This document shows positions 19,391 through 29,854 of a stretch of DNA of 37,833 nt, piece after piece. The notes under the pieces are model-generated. The model made no database searches. It was not told where the DNA came from and worked only from the letters and a program-made list of their open reading frames with translations. The stretch lies in assembly GCA_029938605.1 (NCBI GenBank), contig JAOZUO010000071.1:1-37833 (forward strand). Reading direction: 5' to 3'. Numbering within the stretch: position 1 is the first letter of the stretch; each line of letters opens with the position of its first letter. The stretch is from Deltaproteobacteria bacterium. GTDB taxonomy: Bacteria > Myxococcota_A > Polyangia > HGW-17 > JAJRWW01. The position numbers and the translations under genes were made by a program.

Positions 19391-21331
19391 TCAGGCTCCT
19401 TGACGCCTCTTGAGATGGACCAGCAGCACGGAAATGGCCGCCGGGGTCACGCCCGGAATGCGCGACGCCTGCCCCAGGGAGACAGGTCGCACCTGGGCGA
19501 GCTTCTCCTGGACCTCGTTGCTCAAACCAGACAACCGATGGTAGTCCAAGTCACGCGGAATCTCCAGCGCTTCGTTCCGAGAAAACCGTGCCGCGTCATC
19601 GTCTTGTCGGGCGATGTACCCAGCATACTTCACGCGGATCTCAGCACGCTCGGCCACTTCCGACGCCAGGTCAGCGTCGCCCCAGCCCACCCGAACCAGA
19701 TCCGCGTAGGACAGCTCGGGCCGTCGCAATAGCTCCTCCAGCGACAGGGGTTTGCCCAACGGCGGCGTGGACAGGGACTCGAGCCGATCCCGGGCGTCCG
19801 CGTCCGGTCGCACCATCGTCCCCGCCAGCCGGTCGAGCTCCCCCTCAAGTCGCCGCTGCCCGCTCTCGAAGATCCGCCAGGCAGCCGGCCGCAAAAGACC
19901 CAATTCATGCCCCCGGGCACAGAGCCGCTCCGGCGCGTTGTCCTCCCGCAAAAGCAGCCGAAACTCGGCGCGAGAGGTGAACATCCGATAGGGCTCCTGG
20001 GTGCCGCGCGTGACCAGATCGTCCACCAGCACGCCGATGTAGGCCTCCTGCCGCCCGAGCACGAAGGGCGTATGGTCTGGCCCATCTCGCGCCGACAGCG
20101 CGGCGTTGACGCCGGCCACCAGGCCCAGGGCCGCGGCCTCCTCATAGCCCGACGTGCCGTTGATCTGCCCGGCGAGGTACAGGCCCGCCACCCGCCGGGT
20201 CTCCAGGGTGGGCGCCAGCTCGCGCGGGTCCACATAGTCGTACTCCACGGCGTATCCCGGTTGGACGATGCGTGCCCCCCGCAGCCCCGGAATCGTGTCG
20301 ATGAGGGCCCGCTGAACGTCTTCAGGCAGACTCGTGGAGATGCCGTTGGGGTAGAGCAGATCCGAATCCAGCCCCTCGGGCTCCACGAAGACCTTGTGGC
20401 GGCTGCGGTCGGGGAACCGCACCACCTTGTCCTCGAAGGAGGGGCAGTACCGGGGCCCCACACCCTGGATGCGCCCCGAATACAGCGGCGATCGCGGCAG
20501 GGCGCCCCGCGCCACCTCCGCCGTGGCGGCCGTGGTGTGGGTGATGTGGCAGCTCACCTGGCGCAGCGGCGGTGGCGGCCCGTAAAACGAGAAACGAGGC
20601 GGCGGTTCCAGCCCCGGCTGCTCCTCCATGGCGCTGTAGTCCACCGAATCGGCGGCCAGCCGCGGGGGCGTCCCGGTCTTGAGGCGCCCCAGGGGAAACC
20701 CCAGCCGAATCAGGCTCGCCGAGAGCCCCTCCGCCGCGGGCTCGCCCAGGCGACCACCGGCAAAGGACCGCTCGCCCACGTGCAACAGCCCCCGCAAAAA
20801 TGTCCCCGCGGTGATAATCACCCGCCGACCCCGGTACTCCACTCCGTCATCCGTGCGCACCCCACACGCCCTGGGCCCGTCCCCCGCCCGACCCTCCCCC
20901 ACCCGGCCCTCCCCCACTCGGCCCTGCCCCCCCCGGCCCTCCTCCACCAACACCTCCTCCACCAAGCCCTCCACCACCTCCAACCCGGGCTCCGCCTCGA
21001 GCTCCGCCACCATGACCCGGCTGTAGATCTCTCGATCCGACTGGGCCCTGGTGGCCCGCACCGCCGGCCCCTTGCGCATGTTCAACCGTCGGTACTGGAT
21101 CCCCGCCGCGTCCGCGATAAGCCCCATGCGCCCCCCCAGGGCGTCAATCTCCCGTACCAGTTGGGCCTTGGCCACGCCCCCGATGGCCGGGTTGCAGGAC
21201 ATTCGCGCCGCCGCCGCCGGATCCATGGTGACCAGCACCACCCGACACCCCAGCCGCGCCGCGGCCAGGGCCGCCTCACATCCAGCGTGCCCAGCACCCA
21301 CCACCACCAGGTCTGTGTCGAAATCCGTCAT
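19391..21331 (-). CDS. mnmG: tRNA uridine-5-carboxymethylaminomethyl modification enzyme MnmG (GidA)
   Basis: 646 residues. With MnmE, this FAD enzyme modifies U34 of certain tRNAs. The dinucleotide-binding start [20 protein letters not shown], the MnmG motifs [22 protein letters not shown] and [18 protein letters not shown], and the C-terminal [16 protein letters not shown] segment are present (here [13 protein letters not shown]). Between a conserved strand ([12 protein letters not shown]) and [24 protein letters not shown] is a Gly/Arg/Glu insert built of 15-bp repeats (20889-20948) that ordinary MnmG lacks. mnmE, rsmG and parAB, its frequent neighbours, are not in the window. It is followed 4 nt later by the FadL-like gene. 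Confidence 0.95.
   Translation of the reverse strand: MTDFDTDLVVVGAGHAGCEAALAAARLGCRVVLVTMDPAAAARMSCNPAIGGVAKAQLVREIDALGGRMGLIADAAGIQYRRLNMRKGPAVRATRAQSDREIYSRVMVAELEAEPGLEVVEGLVEEVLVEEGRGGQGRVGEGRVGEGRAGDGPRACGVRTDDGVEYRGRRVIITAGTFLRGLLHVGERSFAGGRLGEPAAEGLSASLIRLGFPLGRLKTGTPPRLAADSVDYSAMEEQPGLEPPPRFSFYGPPPPLRQVSCHITHTTAATAEVARGALPRSPLYSGRIQGVGPRYCPSFEDKVVRFPDRSRHKVFVEPEGLDSDLLYPNGISTSLPEDVQRALIDTIPGLRGARIVQPGYAVEYDYVDPRELAPTLETRRVAGLYLAGQINGTSGYEEAAALGLVAGVNAALSARDGPDHTPFVLGRQEAYIGVLVDDLVTRGTQEPYRMFTSRAEFRLLLREDNAPERLCARGHELGLLRPAAWRIFESGQRRLEGELDRLAGTMVRPDADARDRLESLSTPPLGKPLSLEELLRRPELSYADLVRVGWGDADLASEVAERAEIRVKYAGYIARQDDDAARFSRNEALEIPRDLDYHRLSGLSNEVQEKLAQVRPVSLGQASRIPGVTPAAISVLLVHLKRRQGA
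20889..20948. repeat. Four 15-bp tandem repeats inside mnmG
   Basis: Units begin at 20889, 20904, 20919 and 20934, with consensus CGGCCCTCCCCCACC and one or two changes each. Because the unit is a multiple of three, copies change the protein only by five-residue steps (GRVGE-type on the minus strand). Confidence 0.8.
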
Positions 21332-21387
21332 CTCGCGGAAACTACCATAAGTTTGGGGAGCTGCTTAAAATCCACTGCCTAAAGTCG

Positions 21388-21415
21388 TTGCCATTGCGCT
21401 TGTAGGCATTAATAT
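21388..21415 (+). promoter_or_regulatory. Promoter of the ferredoxin-DUF1858-DUF2249 gene
   Basis: TTGCCA (21388-21393), 16-nt spacer, TAATAT (21410-21415), about 20 nt before the GAGG ribosome binding site. Confidence 0.5.
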
Positions 21416-21445
21416 CTGCTCGTAACACAGCGAGTGAGGACGATC

Positions 21446-23383
21446 ATGAATCCAGAGAAACGCCAGTATCGGGTTGACGATGGTTGTATCCGCTGTGGCG
21501 CTTGCGTCGACATTGCCGAGTCTCTTTTTGGGTTGCAGGCCGATGAGCAGGGCTATGAGGTGGTCAAACAGCCGGAGAATGAGGAAGAGCTTCTGGCCAT
21601 GCAGGAGGCCCTGGAGAACTGTCCGGTGGGCGTCATCACTACGACGGAGGCACCAAAGGAGGCTTCGGAGGGGGGGCTGCCCCAGGTGATCACCGCCGAG
21701 TCCAAGGTTCGCGCGACCTTCGAGCGGAACCCCGACCTCATGGACGTGATCATACAGATGGCGCCCATCTTCGGTCGGCTGCAGAACAAGGTCCTGTGGA
21801 ACACCGTGGCTCGCTACGCCACCTTCCGTGACGCTGCCCGCATCTCCAAGATTTCGGTCTGCGAGATCCTGCACGAGCTGAACCGCGAGAACGGCACCCT
21901 CGAGCAGATGGCGATCTCCTGCCCCGAATGCCTGGAGGGGAGAGAGGCTGAGCCCACGCTGCAGCCCAACGCCGAGATTGACGAAACGGGCGCCGAGGAG
22001 CTGGATCTCCGCGACCGGGAGGCCGCCTGGCTGGAGAAGGCGGTCCACAAGCTGCAGGGGATGACCACCGGACAGAAGCTGGTGGTGCGAACCCGCATGC
22101 CCATGCAGCCCTTCATCGACCGGGCCCAGGAGCTGGGCATCGCGGCGTCCCTGTACGAGCGGGGAGACGAGGTACGCCACGTCTTTGTCTGCGAACAGGG
22201 AGGAGATTGGCGACAGGCGGCGCGAAGCTTCGAGAAGCTGGACGTCCGTGGGATGTCGGAAGATCCCTTCGACGTCATCATGAAGAAGGCCTATGCAGCA
22301 AAGGAGGGGAGCGGCTTCATCCTGATCCAGACCTTCGAGCCCACTCCGCTCATCAACATGCTGACCGCCATGGACTTCGAGGCCGAGGTGGAGCCCAAGG
22401 GCGAAGCTGAGACCTGGGTCTATTTCCACAAGAAGAGGAGCACGGCGGAGTCGGCCGACAGCTCGGCCAAGAGCGCCGAAAGGGTGCCGGTGGTCATTCA
22501 GTCGGCCACGCCCGTGGGCTACCCGGTCATCATGCGCCTGCTGCAGTCCAAAGCCCTGCGGGAGAAGGTCGAAATCAAGGAGCTCAAGGTCTGGGAGGAG
22601 ACGGAGAAGCACCTGGGCTGGATCGTCAACGGCAAGGCGGACATCAGCTTCACGGCCGTCATCACCATGACCAAGCTGGCCAAAATGGACGTGAAGATGC
22701 CCGCAGTCTTCGTCTGGGACAACTTCCATCTGCTCACCCGCGGCTATGAAGCCAAGGGACTCGAGGACCTCCGGGGCAAGACCATCCACGCGCCCCTGTT
22801 CCGCGAGGCGCCACCCACCGCGCTCACGCGCTATCTGATCCGGAAGCACGGCCTGGACGAAGAGGACTTCCACTTCAAATACGGCACGCCCTTTGGCCGG
22901 CCCAAGCAGATCCTGTGGGACTTTCTACAGGGCAACAGCGACACAGTGCTCTTGCGGGAGCCCGAGGCCAGCTTCGCCATCGCCGGCCTGGACCCAGGGG
23001 TGACCAGCTCGGTCCTCTCATACTATGATCTCTGGAACAAGGTACACCCGGGGTACGGCAGCTTCCCCAACGCCGGGGTGCTGTTCAAGGGGGAGTTCCT
23101 CCGCGCCCACCCCGAGATCGCCAAGCTGGTGCTGTCGGAGTTGGAGGAGGCCATTGCCTGGGTGAACGCCCATCGCGACGACGCTGCCAAGCTCTCCTTC
23201 GATATGATGCGACAGTCGCAAAGCAATGTGCGTCTCTTCTTGGACCGCGTCCATTTCCGAGCGGTCGGGGGGGCCGACCTCCAGCACCAGGCCGTGCGGT
23301 ATCTGAAGCTCCTGCACGCCGAAGGGATCATCCCCACGGCGCTCCCAGACGACTTCGAACAGATTTTCGATCTCGGCCTCTGA
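21446..23383 (+). CDS. Four-part fusion: ferredoxin, DUF1858, DUF2249, periplasmic-binding-protein-like domain
   Basis: 645 residues from the ATG at 21446 (GAGG 6 nt upstream; a GTG at 21434 is less likely). Residues 1-65 are a ferredoxin-type domain with Cys14, 17, 20 and 59 (CIRCGAC...NCPVGV), probably one [4Fe-4S] cluster. Residues about 85-150 match DUF1858 (NPDLMDVIIQMAPIFGRL...), the ScdA-N-like helical domain linked to NO/iron-sulfur repair proteins, and a CPEC pair follows. About 185-310 match DUF2249 (KLDVRGMSEDPFDVIMKKAY, FILIQTFEPTPLINML). About 325-645 resemble NMT1/SsuA-like substrate-binding proteins (IVNGKADISFTAVITMTKLAK). No signal peptide or membrane segment is present, so the binding-protein domain is cytoplasmic. 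A redox-coupled ligand sensor or enzyme is inferred. The PEP-binding gene follows after 63 nt and may be cotranscribed. Confidence 0.75.
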   Translation: MNPEKRQYRVDDGCIRCGACVDIAESLFGLQADEQGYEVVKQPENEEELLAMQEALENCPVGVITTTEAPKEASEGGLPQVITAESKVRATFERNPDLMDVIIQMAPIFGRLQNKVLWNTVARYATFRDAARISKISVCEILHELNRENGTLEQMAISCPECLEGREAEPTLQPNAEIDETGAEELDLRDREAAWLEKAVHKLQGMTTGQKLVVRTRMPMQPFIDRAQELGIAASLYERGDEVRHVFVCEQGGDWRQAARSFEKLDVRGMSEDPFDVIMKKAYAAKEGSGFILIQTFEPTPLINMLTAMDFEAEVEPKGEAETWVYFHKKRSTAESADSSAKSAERVPVVIQSATPVGYPVIMRLLQSKALREKVEIKELKVWEETEKHLGWIVNGKADISFTAVITMTKLAKMDVKMPAVFVWDNFHLLTRGYEAKGLEDLRGKTIHAPLFREAPPTALTRYLIRKHGLDEEDFHFKYGTPFGRPKQILWDFLQGNSDTVLLREPEASFAIAGLDPGVTSSVLSYYDLWNKVHPGYGSFPNAGVLFKGEFLRAHPEIAKLVLSELEEAIAWVNAHRDDAAKLSFDMMRQSQSNVRLFLDRVHFRAVGGADLQHQAVRYLKLLHAEGIIPTALPDDFEQIFDLGL

Positions 23384-23446
23384 AGAACCCGACAAAAAAA
23401 GTTAGAATATTCGCTGAGTCCTGCGTACCTTGTTCTCGTTGAGCAT

Positions 23447-26400
23447 ATGAGCACCATCGGTACGAATAGCGCAGGCAACGCGGACAGCGCGGGCAACGCG
23501 GACAGCGCGAACGGGAAGAAGCGGCGCCGTCTCAATGATCTGATGGAGCACCGGGTCCGGGAGGTGCTGCTCGTGTCGTCGCTATACGACTCGTATATCC
23601 TGCAAGAGGACGGGCACCTCACCGAGAAAGTATACCTGGAGTACGAGACGCTCAGCCTGTCGAGCGCCCCACGGTTTACCCATGTGGGCAGCGGCACCGC
23701 GGCGCTGGAGCTCATGAATCTGCGGCGCTTTGACCTGGTGCTGGTGGTCACGCGGCTCTTTGACATGGACGTGACGACCTTCGCCCGCCGGGTCAAGGAC
23801 CGGCCCCACGGACTGCCCGTGGTGCTGCTCGCCTTCAACAACCGCGAGCTCCAGCGGCTCGAGTCCATCGTCGATGATCCGGATATTGACGGCGTGTTCA
23901 CCTGGAACGGCGACGCGAGGATCCTGCTGGCCATCTCCAAGTTCATTGAGGACCAGGAAAACATCGACCACGACATCACCGCCGCCGACGTACGCGTGAT
24001 CCTCGTGGTGGAAGACTCCATCCGCTACTACTCCTCGTTCCTGTCGACCCTGTACCCTGAGCTGATGATGCAGTCCCAGTCCCTGTGCTCCGAGGGCATG
24101 AACCGACTGCAGCGACTCATGCGCATGCGCACCCGCCCCAAGGTACTGCTCGCACGAAACTTCGAGCGGGCCACCGAGCTCTACGAGCGCTACCGCGACA
24201 ATCTCATCGCCGTGATCAGTGACGCGAGGTTCCCCCGGGACGGGGAGCTGGATCCCGACGCGGGGGTGCGCCTGCTCGGCCGGATCCGCGGCGAGGCGCC
24301 GGACCTGCCCATCCTGCTGCAGTCCTCCGAGCAAAAGTATGCCGCCCTGGAGCCCAAGCTCGGTCTGCTGTTCGTCAACAAGCACTCCCAGCGGCTGCTG
24401 CAGCGGATCCGGCGCTTTTTGCGGAACGACCTCGGGTTCGGCCCGTTCATCTTCCGCATGCCCGACCGCACCGAGATCCGCCGAGCCACTGACGTGAGCG
24501 AATTCGAGCAGTGCATCCGAGAGGTACCGGCTGCCTCCCTGGAGTACCACGCCTCGCGGAACCACTTCTCCAACTGGCTGGTGGCCCGCAGTGAGTTCGC
24601 CATGGCCAAGGTGATGCGCCCTCAACTGTTGAGCGACTTTGACACCGCCGAGGAGCTGCGCACCCAGACCCTGGCCGAGCTGCGGGTGCTACGGCGTGGA
24701 ACCCGGGCCGGGGTCATCTCGGACCTCAGCCGGGCGGTGTTCGAAACCGAGGGGCTCTTCACCCGTCTGTCCACGGGATCCCTGGGCGGCAAGGCCCGGG
24801 GCCTGGCCTTCATGAACCATCTGCTCGCCGGCGACCAGGGCGGCACCGAGGTCGGCGGCATGGCAGTGCGCATCCCGCAGTGCTTCGTCCTGGCCACCGA
24901 CGCCTTCGACGAGTTCTTGGAGCAGAACCACCTAGAGGAGCTGGTCTACGAGACCGACGATGATGATGAGATCGCCCGGGCCTTCGCCCAGGCCCCCCTG
25001 CCCTATCAGGTGACCCAGGATCTGCGCATGGTGCTGGGCAACGTCCGGTATCCGCTGGCCATCCGGTCCTCGAGCCTCCTCGAAGACAACATGCTGCACC
25101 CCTTCGCCGGCGTGTACGGTTCGGTGATGCTGGCCAACTCCGCCCCGAGCGAAGAGATCCGACTCTACGAGCTCGAGCAGGCCGTCAAGCATATCTACGC
25201 CTCCACTTTCTTCCGCGACGCCCGGGCCTACTTGAACAGCGCCAACCGTCGTACGGAGGAGGAAAAGATGGCGGTGGTGATCCAGCAGCTCGTGGGCCGC
25301 ACCTATGGCGAACGGTTCTATCCGCACTGCTCCGGTATGGCCCACTCCTACGACTTCTACGCCGTGGGAGACCACCGTCCCGAACACGGCGCCGTGCAAC
25401 TCGCCCTGGGCTTCGGACGACTCATCATGGAGGGGGGCTCCTTCGTGCGCTTCTGCCCGCGCCATCCGAAGGCCCCATCGCGCTGGGCCGAGCCGTCGAC
25501 CCTGGTCCACAACTCCCAGCGCTGGTTCTACGCGATGGACCTGTCGCTGCCCTTGTCTCTCACCGGCGCCCATCCGGATTCGTCGCTGCGGCTCTACGAC
25601 CTGGACGCGGCCGACAGGGACCACACCCTGGTTCACGTGGCCAGCGCCTACGACGACGCCACCAGCTCCTTCGCCCAGGCCGCGAATGGATCCGGTACGC
25701 CGGTGGTCAACTTCCGTCAGCTCATGCAGTCGGACAAGATCCCCATCGCCAAGGGACTGGCCACACTGCTGGATCTCGTCTCAGAGGGCATGGGCTCAGC
25801 CCTGGAGTTGGAGTTCGCCTGCGATCTGGGCTGGATCGACCCCGACTCCCCCGACTCCGTCCAGGGGACGCCCACCCTGTACGCGCTGAATGTGCGCCCC
25901 ATGATCACCCGGGAGCTCATCGAAGATCGCGCGGGCGAGATCTTCGATCCCAGCGGCATCATTTGCCGTACGAACCAGGCCGTGGGCTGGGGGCGCAGGT
26001 GGATGGTCGACGACATCGTCTATGTGCGCCGCGAAGCCTACGATCCGGCCCACACGCCCACCATCGCCGCGGAGGTGAGTCGACTGAACCGGGAGATCGG
26101 CGACCAGGACCGCGGGTACATCCTGGTAGGACCGGGCCGCTGGGGCTCGGCGAATCACTGGCTCGGAGTCCCCGTACGGTGGCGAGACATCTCCGCTGCA
26201 CGGGTCATTGTGGAGGCCTCCCCACCGGACTTCGCCGTGGAGCCCTCCCAGGGCACCCACTTCTTCAACAACATCATGTCCTTGGGCATCGGCTATTTTG
26301 TCATCCCGCCCCCCCGCGATGGTGGAGAGACAGAGCCGCACTCCAGCTTCGTGGACTGGGAGTGGCTGGACTCCCAGCCGGCCATACAAGAGAGCCGGTT

Positions 26401-26500
26401 CGTGCGCCACATCCGCGTGGACCCGGCCCTGGTGGCCACCGTGGACGGCCGCCGGGGGCTTGGCACCATCGCCCGTCGGCTACCAGCGGGCACGCCCTGA
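23447..26500 (+). CDS. Receiver-receiver-PEP/pyruvate-binding (PPDK N-terminal) protein, intact receiver copy
   Basis: 1017 residues. After an Asn/Ala/Gly repeat tail (about residues 4-22) come two receiver-like domains. The first (about 37-175) has Val in place of the acceptor Asp (FDLVLVVTRLFDMD). The second (about 182-330) has all key residues: Glu189/Asp190, acceptor Asp259 (VISDARFP), Ser293 and Lys312. About 440-900 is a PEP-synthase/PPDK N-terminal ATP-grasp domain (GSLGGKARG at 444-452, RSSSLLED at 540-547, LNVRPM). The phosphohistidine and PEP-binding barrel domains of true PEP synthase are absent. Instead there is a conserved C-terminal domain (LVGPGRWGS, PSQGTHFFNNI, SFVDWEWLD). 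Similar long proteins occur in other bacteria but I know no assigned reaction. No Shine-Dalgarno is seen before the ATG. A paralogue is at 33527. Confidence 0.8.
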   Translation: MSTIGTNSAGNADSAGNADSANGKKRRRLNDLMEHRVREVLLVSSLYDSYILQEDGHLTEKVYLEYETLSLSSAPRFTHVGSGTAALELMNLRRFDLVLVVTRLFDMDVTTFARRVKDRPHGLPVVLLAFNNRELQRLESIVDDPDIDGVFTWNGDARILLAISKFIEDQENIDHDITAADVRVILVVEDSIRYYSSFLSTLYPELMMQSQSLCSEGMNRLQRLMRMRTRPKVLLARNFERATELYERYRDNLIAVISDARFPRDGELDPDAGVRLLGRIRGEAPDLPILLQSSEQKYAALEPKLGLLFVNKHSQRLLQRIRRFLRNDLGFGPFIFRMPDRTEIRRATDVSEFEQCIREVPAASLEYHASRNHFSNWLVARSEFAMAKVMRPQLLSDFDTAEELRTQTLAELRVLRRGTRAGVISDLSRAVFETEGLFTRLSTGSLGGKARGLAFMNHLLAGDQGGTEVGGMAVRIPQCFVLATDAFDEFLEQNHLEELVYETDDDDEIARAFAQAPLPYQVTQDLRMVLGNVRYPLAIRSSSLLEDNMLHPFAGVYGSVMLANSAPSEEIRLYELEQAVKHIYASTFFRDARAYLNSANRRTEEEKMAVVIQQLVGRTYGERFYPHCSGMAHSYDFYAVGDHRPEHGAVQLALGFGRLIMEGGSFVRFCPRHPKAPSRWAEPSTLVHNSQRWFYAMDLSLPLSLTGAHPDSSLRLYDLDAADRDHTLVHVASAYDDATSSFAQAANGSGTPVVNFRQLMQSDKIPIAKGLATLLDLVSEGMGSALELEFACDLGWIDPDSPDSVQGTPTLYALNVRPMITRELIEDRAGEIFDPSGIICRTNQAVGWGRRWMVDDIVYVRREAYDPAHTPTIAAEVSRLNREIGDQDRGYILVGPGRWGSANHWLGVPVRWRDISAARVIVEASPPDFAVEPSQGTHFFNNIMSLGIGYFVIPPPRDGGETEPHSSFVDWEWLDSQPAIQESRFVRHIRVDPALVATVDGRRGLGTIARRLPAGTP

Positions 26501-26558
26501 TACGCCTACCTCTCCGGTAGGTATACCCCCCCTCCCTAACGCGACGCATCAAACCTGA

Positions 26559-28049
<1,491 letters not shown>

Positions 28050-28065
28050 CGGCCTGACCGCAGCG

Positions 28066-28115
28066 GACCCCGCGTCCCTCCCCCTCTCCCTCTCCCTCTC
28101 CCCCTCCCTCTCCAT
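28066..28115 (+). terminator. Polypyrimidine tract after gdhA; possible Rho-utilisation site
   Basis: From about 28073 the plus strand is almost pure C and T (repeats of CCCTCT/CTCCCT) for about 35 nt, starting about 25 nt after the gdhA stop and ending before idi. C-rich, G-poor RNA is typical of rut sites; a polypurine-polypyrimidine mirror tract could also form triplex DNA. Confidence 0.35.
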
Positions 28116-28160
28116 CCCAACTCCCTTGCCTCCCGGGGGTCAGTGCTTATCTTCGGCACT

Positions 28161-28730
28161 ATGACCGAAGAGCACGTCATCCTCGTCGATGAGGACAACC
28201 AACCCATCGGGACAGCCCCCAAGGCCAAGGTGCACCACGCGAACACGCCCCTGCACCGGGCCTTCTCCTGCTTCGTCTTCAACAGCCGCGGGGAGCTGCT
28301 ACTCCAGCAACGGGCCCACCACAAGGTCACCTGGCCCGGTATCTGGAGCAATAGCTGCTGCGGCCACCCGCTCCCCGACGAGATCTACGAAGACGCCGTG
28401 CAGCGGCGGCTGGAAGAGGAGCTGGGCATGACCCAGGTGGCGCTGCAACTCGCGTTGCCCGACTACCGCTACCGCGCCGAGATGCTCGGCGTCGTGGAGA
28501 ACGAGTTCTGCCCCGTGTGGGTCGGTCTCTCCGACGCCACACCAAAACCGAACCCGGACGAGGTGGCCGCCGTACAGACCCGGCCCTGGGCGGAGTTTCT
28601 GTCCGGTGTGATCGCCAAAGCCGATCCCTTTTACCAGGCGCTCTCTCCCTGGTGTCGCGCCGAGACCCGTTTGCTCACCGAAGGCGACGCGCTGGGGCGG
28701 TTTCTGCGGGAACACGGGCTGGCGTCGTGA
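28161..28730 (+). CDS. idi: Isopentenyl-diphosphate Delta-isomerase, type 1
   Basis: 189 residues from the ATG at 28161 (a GTG at 28143 would add six). The Nudix-fold enzyme interconverts isopentenyl and dimethylallyl diphosphate, the start of isoprenoid chain building. Seen: HVILVDEDNQPIGTAPK, HRAFSCFVFNSRGELLLQQR, the metal- and Cys-containing WSNSCCGHP (catalytic Cys), and RRLEEELGM; the later Glu/Trp segment (VENEFCPVW) fits too. Its stop overlaps the GTG start of mvaD (GTGA), showing translational coupling. With mvaD this marks a mevalonate pathway, which is known in myxobacteria. The rest of the pathway (mvaK, hmgs, hmgr) is not in the window. Confidence 0.93.
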   Translation: MTEEHVILVDEDNQPIGTAPKAKVHHANTPLHRAFSCFVFNSRGELLLQQRAHHKVTWPGIWSNSCCGHPLPDEIYEDAVQRRLEEELGMTQVALQLALPDYRYRAEMLGVVENEFCPVWVGLSDATPKPNPDEVAAVQTRPWAEFLSGVIAKADPFYQALSPWCRAETRLLTEGDALGRFLREHGLAS

Positions 28731-29821
28731 CCAACCAACCTCCCCTCGCCCTCTCCGCCACGGCCTGGGCGCCGGTGAACATCGCCCTGATCAAGCACTG
28801 GGGCTACAGCAGCTCCGACCAAGGCGGCAGCACAGACCAGGGCGGCAGCACCGACCTGGCCGGCAGCACCGACCTGCCGGCGCGACCCAGCTTGTCGCTC
28901 ACCCTGGAGCACGGCTCCACCACCACCGTGACCTGGCGGGACCAGCCCGACCATCGGATCCTTCTCAACGGCGAGGTCCTGACACCGTCGGACGGCGAGA
29001 AGGCGACGGCGAGCTTCGCGTTCCTGGAGGCGGTGCGGATGGCAGGCGACCTGGGGCCGCTCCACGCGTCGGTACAGGCAGTCAGCGAGGTCCCACTGTC
29101 CGCGGGATTTGCCAGCTCCGCTGCCGGGGGCGCCGCTCTGACCGTGGCCGCTCTCGAGGCGGCCCGACTCGGGCCAGTGAACCCGAGCAACGGGTTGGAC
29201 TGGTGCCGACGGCTGGGATCCGTGTCGGCCCTGCGCTCCCTGCGCGGGGGCGTGGTGCGGCTCGACGTCGACCACGAGGCGAAGAAAATGACGCTGGGCG
29301 GTGTAGACACAGACCTGGACCTCGTAGTGCTCGGCTGTCTGGTCCAAGGAAAAAAGAAAACGGTCAGCAGCAGCGCAGGTCATGATCAGGTGACCACCAG
29401 CCCCTACTGGGCGCAGTTCGCCCGCGACGCAACCGGACGGCTGGACCGGCTGGTGGGCGGACTGGTGGCTGGAGATCTGGCGCAGGTCGGCGGACTGGCG
29501 GAAGCGGACGCCTTGGCCATGCACGCGGTGATGCTCACGAACCATCCCCCCATCGTCTACGCCACCAACGCCACCTGGCGGGTGTGGCACCAGGTGGTGG
29601 CCTGGCGTGGGGAACCCGCCCCCTCCCCACAGGGCTACTGCACCCTCGACGCCGGACCAAACCCTCACATCCTGTGCGCCCGAGCCGACGCCGACGAGCT
29701 GGCCCAGCGCCTGCTGGCCCTCCCCGATGTCCAGCGCATCTTCCGCAGCTCCGTGGCGGCGACCGGGGCCCGACGGATCATCACCCCGGACACCACCGCG
29801 CCCTCCGAGCACACATGGTAA
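28727..29821 (+). CDS. mvaD: Diphosphomevalonate decarboxylase
   Basis: 364 residues. The GTG at 28727 overlaps the idi stop by 3 nt; the upstream part of the open frame only shadows idi. This GHMP-kinase-fold enzyme makes isopentenyl diphosphate from mevalonate diphosphate. Seen: ATAWAPVNIALIKHWGY, SAGFASSAAGGAALTVAAL, LGSVSALRSLRGGVVRL (usually GSGSACRSL.GG), HAVMLTNHPPIVYATNAT and the catalytic Asp in TLDAGPNPHILC. After HWGY, where most members go directly into the substrate loop (LNDSLSxTL), there is an insert of about 18 residues made from 18-bp repeats, before PARPSLSLTLEHGS. The Cys-to-Leu change in the GSxSAxRS motif is notable. Archaeal-type phosphomevalonate decarboxylase is an alternative. 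Confidence 0.9.
   Translation: MTNQPPLALSATAWAPVNIALIKHWGYSSSDQGGSTDQGGSTDLAGSTDLPARPSLSLTLEHGSTTTVTWRDQPDHRILLNGEVLTPSDGEKATASFAFLEAVRMAGDLGPLHASVQAVSEVPLSAGFASSAAGGAALTVAALEAARLGPVNPSNGLDWCRRLGSVSALRSLRGGVVRLDVDHEAKKMTLGGVDTDLDLVVLGCLVQGKKKTVSSSAGHDQVTTSPYWAQFARDATGRLDRLVGGLVAGDLAQVGGLAEADALAMHAVMLTNHPPIVYATNATWRVWHQVVAWRGEPAPSPQGYCTLDAGPNPHILCARADADELAQRLLALPDVQRIFRSSVAATGARRIITPDTTAPSEHTW
28817..28882. repeat. 18-bp tandem repeats inside mvaD
   Basis: Units start at 28817, 28835 and 28853, with a partial fourth at 28871; consensus GACC(A/T)GG(G/C)CGGCAGCACC. They encode DQGGST / DLAGST repeats near the N-terminus of the enzyme. Confidence 0.8.
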
Positions 29822-29854
29822 GATCACATTTATATGCCCGGAGCGAAACACAAC

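Noticed and set aside
28631..29851. 406-codon frame antisense to mvaD
   Set aside because: mvaD has conserved enzyme motifs; the antisense product has none.
29834..29854. Earlier ATG for the lipoprotein esterase
   Set aside because: No Shine-Dalgarno and it would put a charged extension before the signal peptide; the ATG at 29855 fits better.
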